This document shows positions 5,563 to 7,232 of a stretch of 7,232 bases of DNA, one piece after another. The notes under the pieces are model-generated. The model saw nothing but the letters and a program-made list of their open reading frames with translations. It had not been told where the DNA came from and made no database searches. The stretch is from NCBI GenBank assembly GCA_946613705.1, contig CAMOFU010000126.1, forward strand, positions 1 through 7,232. Reading direction: 5' to 3'. The number at the start of each line of letters is the position of its first letter. Positions within the stretch are counted from its first letter, which is position 1. A program made the position numbers and the translations under genes. The stretch is from an uncultured Clostridia bacterium (GTDB lineage: Bacteria; Bacillota; Clostridia; Oscillospirales; Ruminococcaceae).

Positions 5563-6117
5563 ATGAGAGTTATAACAGGTAAGGCAAGAGGAATGAAGCT
5601 TGTCACACTTGAAGGGGAGGACGTTCGCCCGACCACTGATATGGTCAAGGAGTCTTTGTTTTCCATAATACAGTTCGATGTCCCCGGTGCGCAGGTGCTC
5701 GATCTGTTCGCGGGAAGCGGTCAGCTCGGCATAGAAGCATTGAGCCGTGAAGCTGCATTCTGTACATTTGTCGATAAAAGCAAGGATTCTTTAGATGTGG
5801 TGAGGGACAACCTTACTCACTGCAAGCTGAGCGGCCTTGCAAGGATCGAGAACAGCGACAGTATCAACTTTCTGAAGCTCACACCGCAGAGATTTGATAT
5901 CGCTCTGCTTGACCCGCCATACCGTCAAGGACTGATAGATAAGGTGATGCCCATGCTTGACCGTGTTATGAACGACGGTGCCGTAGTTGTCTGTGAGCAT
6001 GAGAGGGAATACCTTCCCGCAGAGGAGTATGGCAGCATGAGGCTCAGGAAGCGTTATCGTTACGGTAAAATAATGCTGAGTGTCTATGATAAGGATATTC
6101 GGGAGGCGGAGGATTAA
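5563..6117 (+). CDS. rsmD: 16S rRNA (guanine966-N2)-methyltransferase RsmD
   Basis: RsmD transfers a methyl group from S-adenosylmethionine to N2 of G966 of 16S rRNA (E. coli numbering) in the assembling 30S subunit. The 184 residues are typical of the family. It begins MRVITGKARG and has RPTTDMVKESLF (22-33), the SAM-binding motif VLDLFAGSGQLGIEALSR (45-62), the catalytic DPPY (117-120) within FDIALLDPPY, and a C-terminal RYGKIMLSVY (166-175). The ATG at 5563 follows AGAGG by about 8 nt. An in-frame TTG at 5521 overlaps the promoter -10 and would lie upstream of transcription, so it is rejected. The TAA stop is directly followed by the coaD ATG. rsmD next to coaD is a widely conserved pair. 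Confidence 0.96.
   Translation: MRVITGKARGMKLVTLEGEDVRPTTDMVKESLFSIIQFDVPGAQVLDLFAGSGQLGIEALSREAAFCTFVDKSKDSLDVVRDNLTHCKLSGLARIENSDSINFLKLTPQRFDIALLDPPYRQGLIDKVMPMLDRVMNDGAVVVCEHEREYLPAEEYGSMRLRKRYRYGKIMLSVYDKDIREAED
6102..6113 (+). promoter_or_regulatory. Tandem ribosome binding site of coaD inside rsmD
   Basis: GGAGGCGGAGGA contains two Shine-Dalgarno cores, 11 nt and 4 nt from the coaD ATG at 6118. Both lie in the last codons of rsmD, so rsmD translation and coaD initiation are tightly linked. Confidence 0.7.
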
Positions 6118-6621
6118 ATGAGGATAGCAGTTTGTCCGGGCAGCTTTGACCCGATAACGAACGGTCATCTTGATATCATCAACAGGGCATCACAGCTGTT
6201 CGACAAGGTGATAGTGCTTGTTTCGTACAACCCGAATAAACAAAGCGCACGGTTTTCCGTCAAGGAACGGATCGAGATGATAAACTCTGTGATTACAGGT
6301 TTCGATAATGTAGTTGCCGACTGTAACGAGGGGCTGCTTGCAGATTATCTTGAACGCACCAAGGCCTGTGCGATCGTCAAGGGGCTTCGGGCTGTAACGG
6401 ATTTTGAATATGAGTTCCAGATGGCTCTTGCCAACCGACAGCTTTGCCCTTCGGCTGAGACTGTGTTTCTGACCACGAGCCCGAAGAATATGTATCTTTC
6501 TTCAAGTATGGTGAGAGAGATAGCAAGTCTTGGCGGCGATATCAGCGACTTTGTACCCCCGCAGATATGTTCTGCTATTATAAAAAGACTATCCCCCGAA
6601 AAAGGGACTATTAAAATATGA
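6118..6621 (+). CDS. coaD: Pantetheine-phosphate adenylyltransferase (PPAT)
   Basis: CoaD catalyses the next-to-last step of coenzyme A synthesis: ATP plus 4'-phosphopantetheine gives dephospho-CoA and pyrophosphate. The 167 residues match the family's usual size. It opens with CPGSFDPITNGHLDI (6-20), which holds the nucleotidyltransferase TxGH motif (T14-H17). It also has KGLRAVTDFEYE (88-99) for substrate binding and the second ATP motif YLSSSMVRE (126-134), equivalent to the usual ISSTxVR. Known members form cytoplasmic hexamers inhibited by CoA. The ATG begins on the base after the rsmD stop, and the ribosome site is within rsmD. The stop is TGA, with the next gene 15 nt on. Confidence 0.97.
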   Translation: MRIAVCPGSFDPITNGHLDIINRASQLFDKVIVLVSYNPNKQSARFSVKERIEMINSVITGFDNVVADCNEGLLADYLERTKACAIVKGLRAVTDFEYEFQMALANRQLCPSAETVFLTTSPKNMYLSSSMVREIASLGGDISDFVPPQICSAIIKRLSPEKGTIKI

Positions 6622-6636
6622 AAGGAAGTATTTGTA

Positions 6637-7173
6637 ATGAAAATTGATGAGATTCTGAATATGATGGATGGGCTGCTTGATAAATCCACAGCCGTTCCTT
6701 TTTCAAATAAGCGTATGATCGACTCCGAGCAGATGCGTGAATACATAGACAGTGTAAGGCTCAATATGCCCGAGGAGATCAACAAGGCAAAAGAGACCGA
6801 GATAGAGTATAAGAATATTATTGCCAATGCTAACCGTGAGGCCGAGCAGATAATCCGCAAGGCGGAGGAAAGAGCCAAGGCCATGATCTCTGAGGAGGAG
6901 ATAATCAAGCAGGCAAGGGAAGTCGCAAGGCAGGAGCTTGAGCGTGCCAAGCAGGAATCAGAGGCAACCGTAGCAGATGCAAGAGCTATGGCAGATCAGA
7001 TCGTCGGTGATGCACAGGAAAACGAGAAAAGGATAAAGCGGGCACTTGCGGATACGCTCCGCAAGACTCTTGCAGATGCCGAGAATACTCTTACCAAGGC
7101 TTGCGAAGACGTCGCCAAGACCAAAGCGGCAGTCGAGAGAGTCGGCGCAGTTACAGAGGAAAACAAGCAGTAA
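6637..7173 (+). CDS. Coiled-coil protein of the coaD neighbourhood (ATP synthase b-like or DivIVA-like by composition)
   Basis: This 178-residue protein has no membrane segment and no signal peptide. A short N-terminal domain (about 1-48, MKIDEILNMMDGLLDKS, then MREYIDSVRLNMPEEI) is followed by a long charged, Ala-rich helix from about 50 to 170 (for example AEQIIRKAEERAKAMI at 69-84), predicted coiled coil. Clostridia often carry such a gene after coaD, usually annotated as ATP synthase F0 subunit B or H+-ATPase subunit H. That label rests on coiled-coil composition; the b-subunit membrane anchor is absent and no other ATPase gene is nearby. A structural or DivIVA-like role is equally possible. 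AAGGAAG (6622-6628) lies 8 nt before the ATG. It is the last gene of the rsmD operon, with a terminator 7 nt after the TAA. Confidence 0.85.
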   Translation: MKIDEILNMMDGLLDKSTAVPFSNKRMIDSEQMREYIDSVRLNMPEEINKAKETEIEYKNIIANANREAEQIIRKAEERAKAMISEEEIIKQAREVARQELERAKQESEATVADARAMADQIVGDAQENEKRIKRALADTLRKTLADAENTLTKACEDVAKTKAAVERVGAVTEENKQ

Positions 7174-7180
7174 ACAGTTC

Positions 7181-7210
7181 GGGCAGTTCCTATTCGGAGC
7201 TGCCCTTTTT
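7181..7210 (+). terminator. Rho-independent terminator of the rsmD-coaD operon
   Basis: GGGCAGTTCC (7181-7190) pairs with GGAGCTGCCC (7196-7205) over 10 bp including one G-U pair, with a TATTC loop and a T5 run at 7206-7210. It lies 7 nt after the stop of the coiled-coil gene. Confidence 0.93.
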
Positions 7211-7232
7211 ATTGATCTTAGTTTTTAATTTT

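Noticed and set aside
6345..6950. Minus-strand open frame of 201 codons opposite coaD and the coiled-coil gene
   Set aside because: It runs antisense to two well-supported genes, has a Ser/Leu/Ile-rich composition typical of a mirror frame, and shows no recognisable motif.

Overview
The window looks like chromosomal housekeeping DNA from a Gram-positive Clostridia bacterium, most likely a Ruminococcus-like member of the Oscillospiraceae. This is inferred from the gene set (ymdB-spoVS pair, recD2, and the rsmD-coaD-coiled-coil order common in Clostridia), from strong GGAGG-type ribosome binding sites and from consensus sigma-A type promoters. No marker gene fixes the genus. I see no insertion sequence, phage gene, CRISPR array, tRNA or rRNA.

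Layout: two gene blocks diverge from an AT-rich intergenic region at 5291-5562. Leftward (minus strand) run a 109-residue single-pass membrane protein of unknown function, then recD2 (SF1B DNA helicase). A new promoter with perfect consensus hexamers and spacing (TTGACA-17-TATAAT, 2637-2665) follows, then ymdB (metallophosphodiesterase), spoVS, a YtrB-like ABC ATPase and its six-segment membrane partner. spoVS overlaps the ATPase by 4 nt (ATGA) and the ATPase overlaps the permease by 7 nt, so these three are very likely translationally coupled. The block ends in a perfect 16-bp hairpin terminator at 34-72. Rightward (plus strand) run rsmD (16S rRNA m2G966 methyltransferase), coaD (phosphopantetheine adenylyltransferase, starting on the base after the rsmD stop) and a coiled-coil protein often mislabelled as an ATP synthase b subunit. 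That block ends in a 10-bp hairpin terminator at 7181-7210.

How they fit together: the right block joins ribosome maturation and coenzyme A synthesis with an unassigned coiled-coil protein, an arrangement known in Clostridia. The left block combines DNA repair (recD2) with a ymdB-spoVS module that in Bacillus subtilis lies next to RNase Y and acts in RNA/nucleotide signalling and development. Here the module is fused by overlap to an ABC exporter of the type usually controlled by an adjacent GntR regulator, and no such regulator is present.

I do not find a clearly new system. The points most worth following are the spoVS-exporter coupling, the unknown membrane protein before recD2, the coiled-coil protein after coaD, and a dyad that covers the -35 element of the predicted leftward promoter in the divergent intergenic region.
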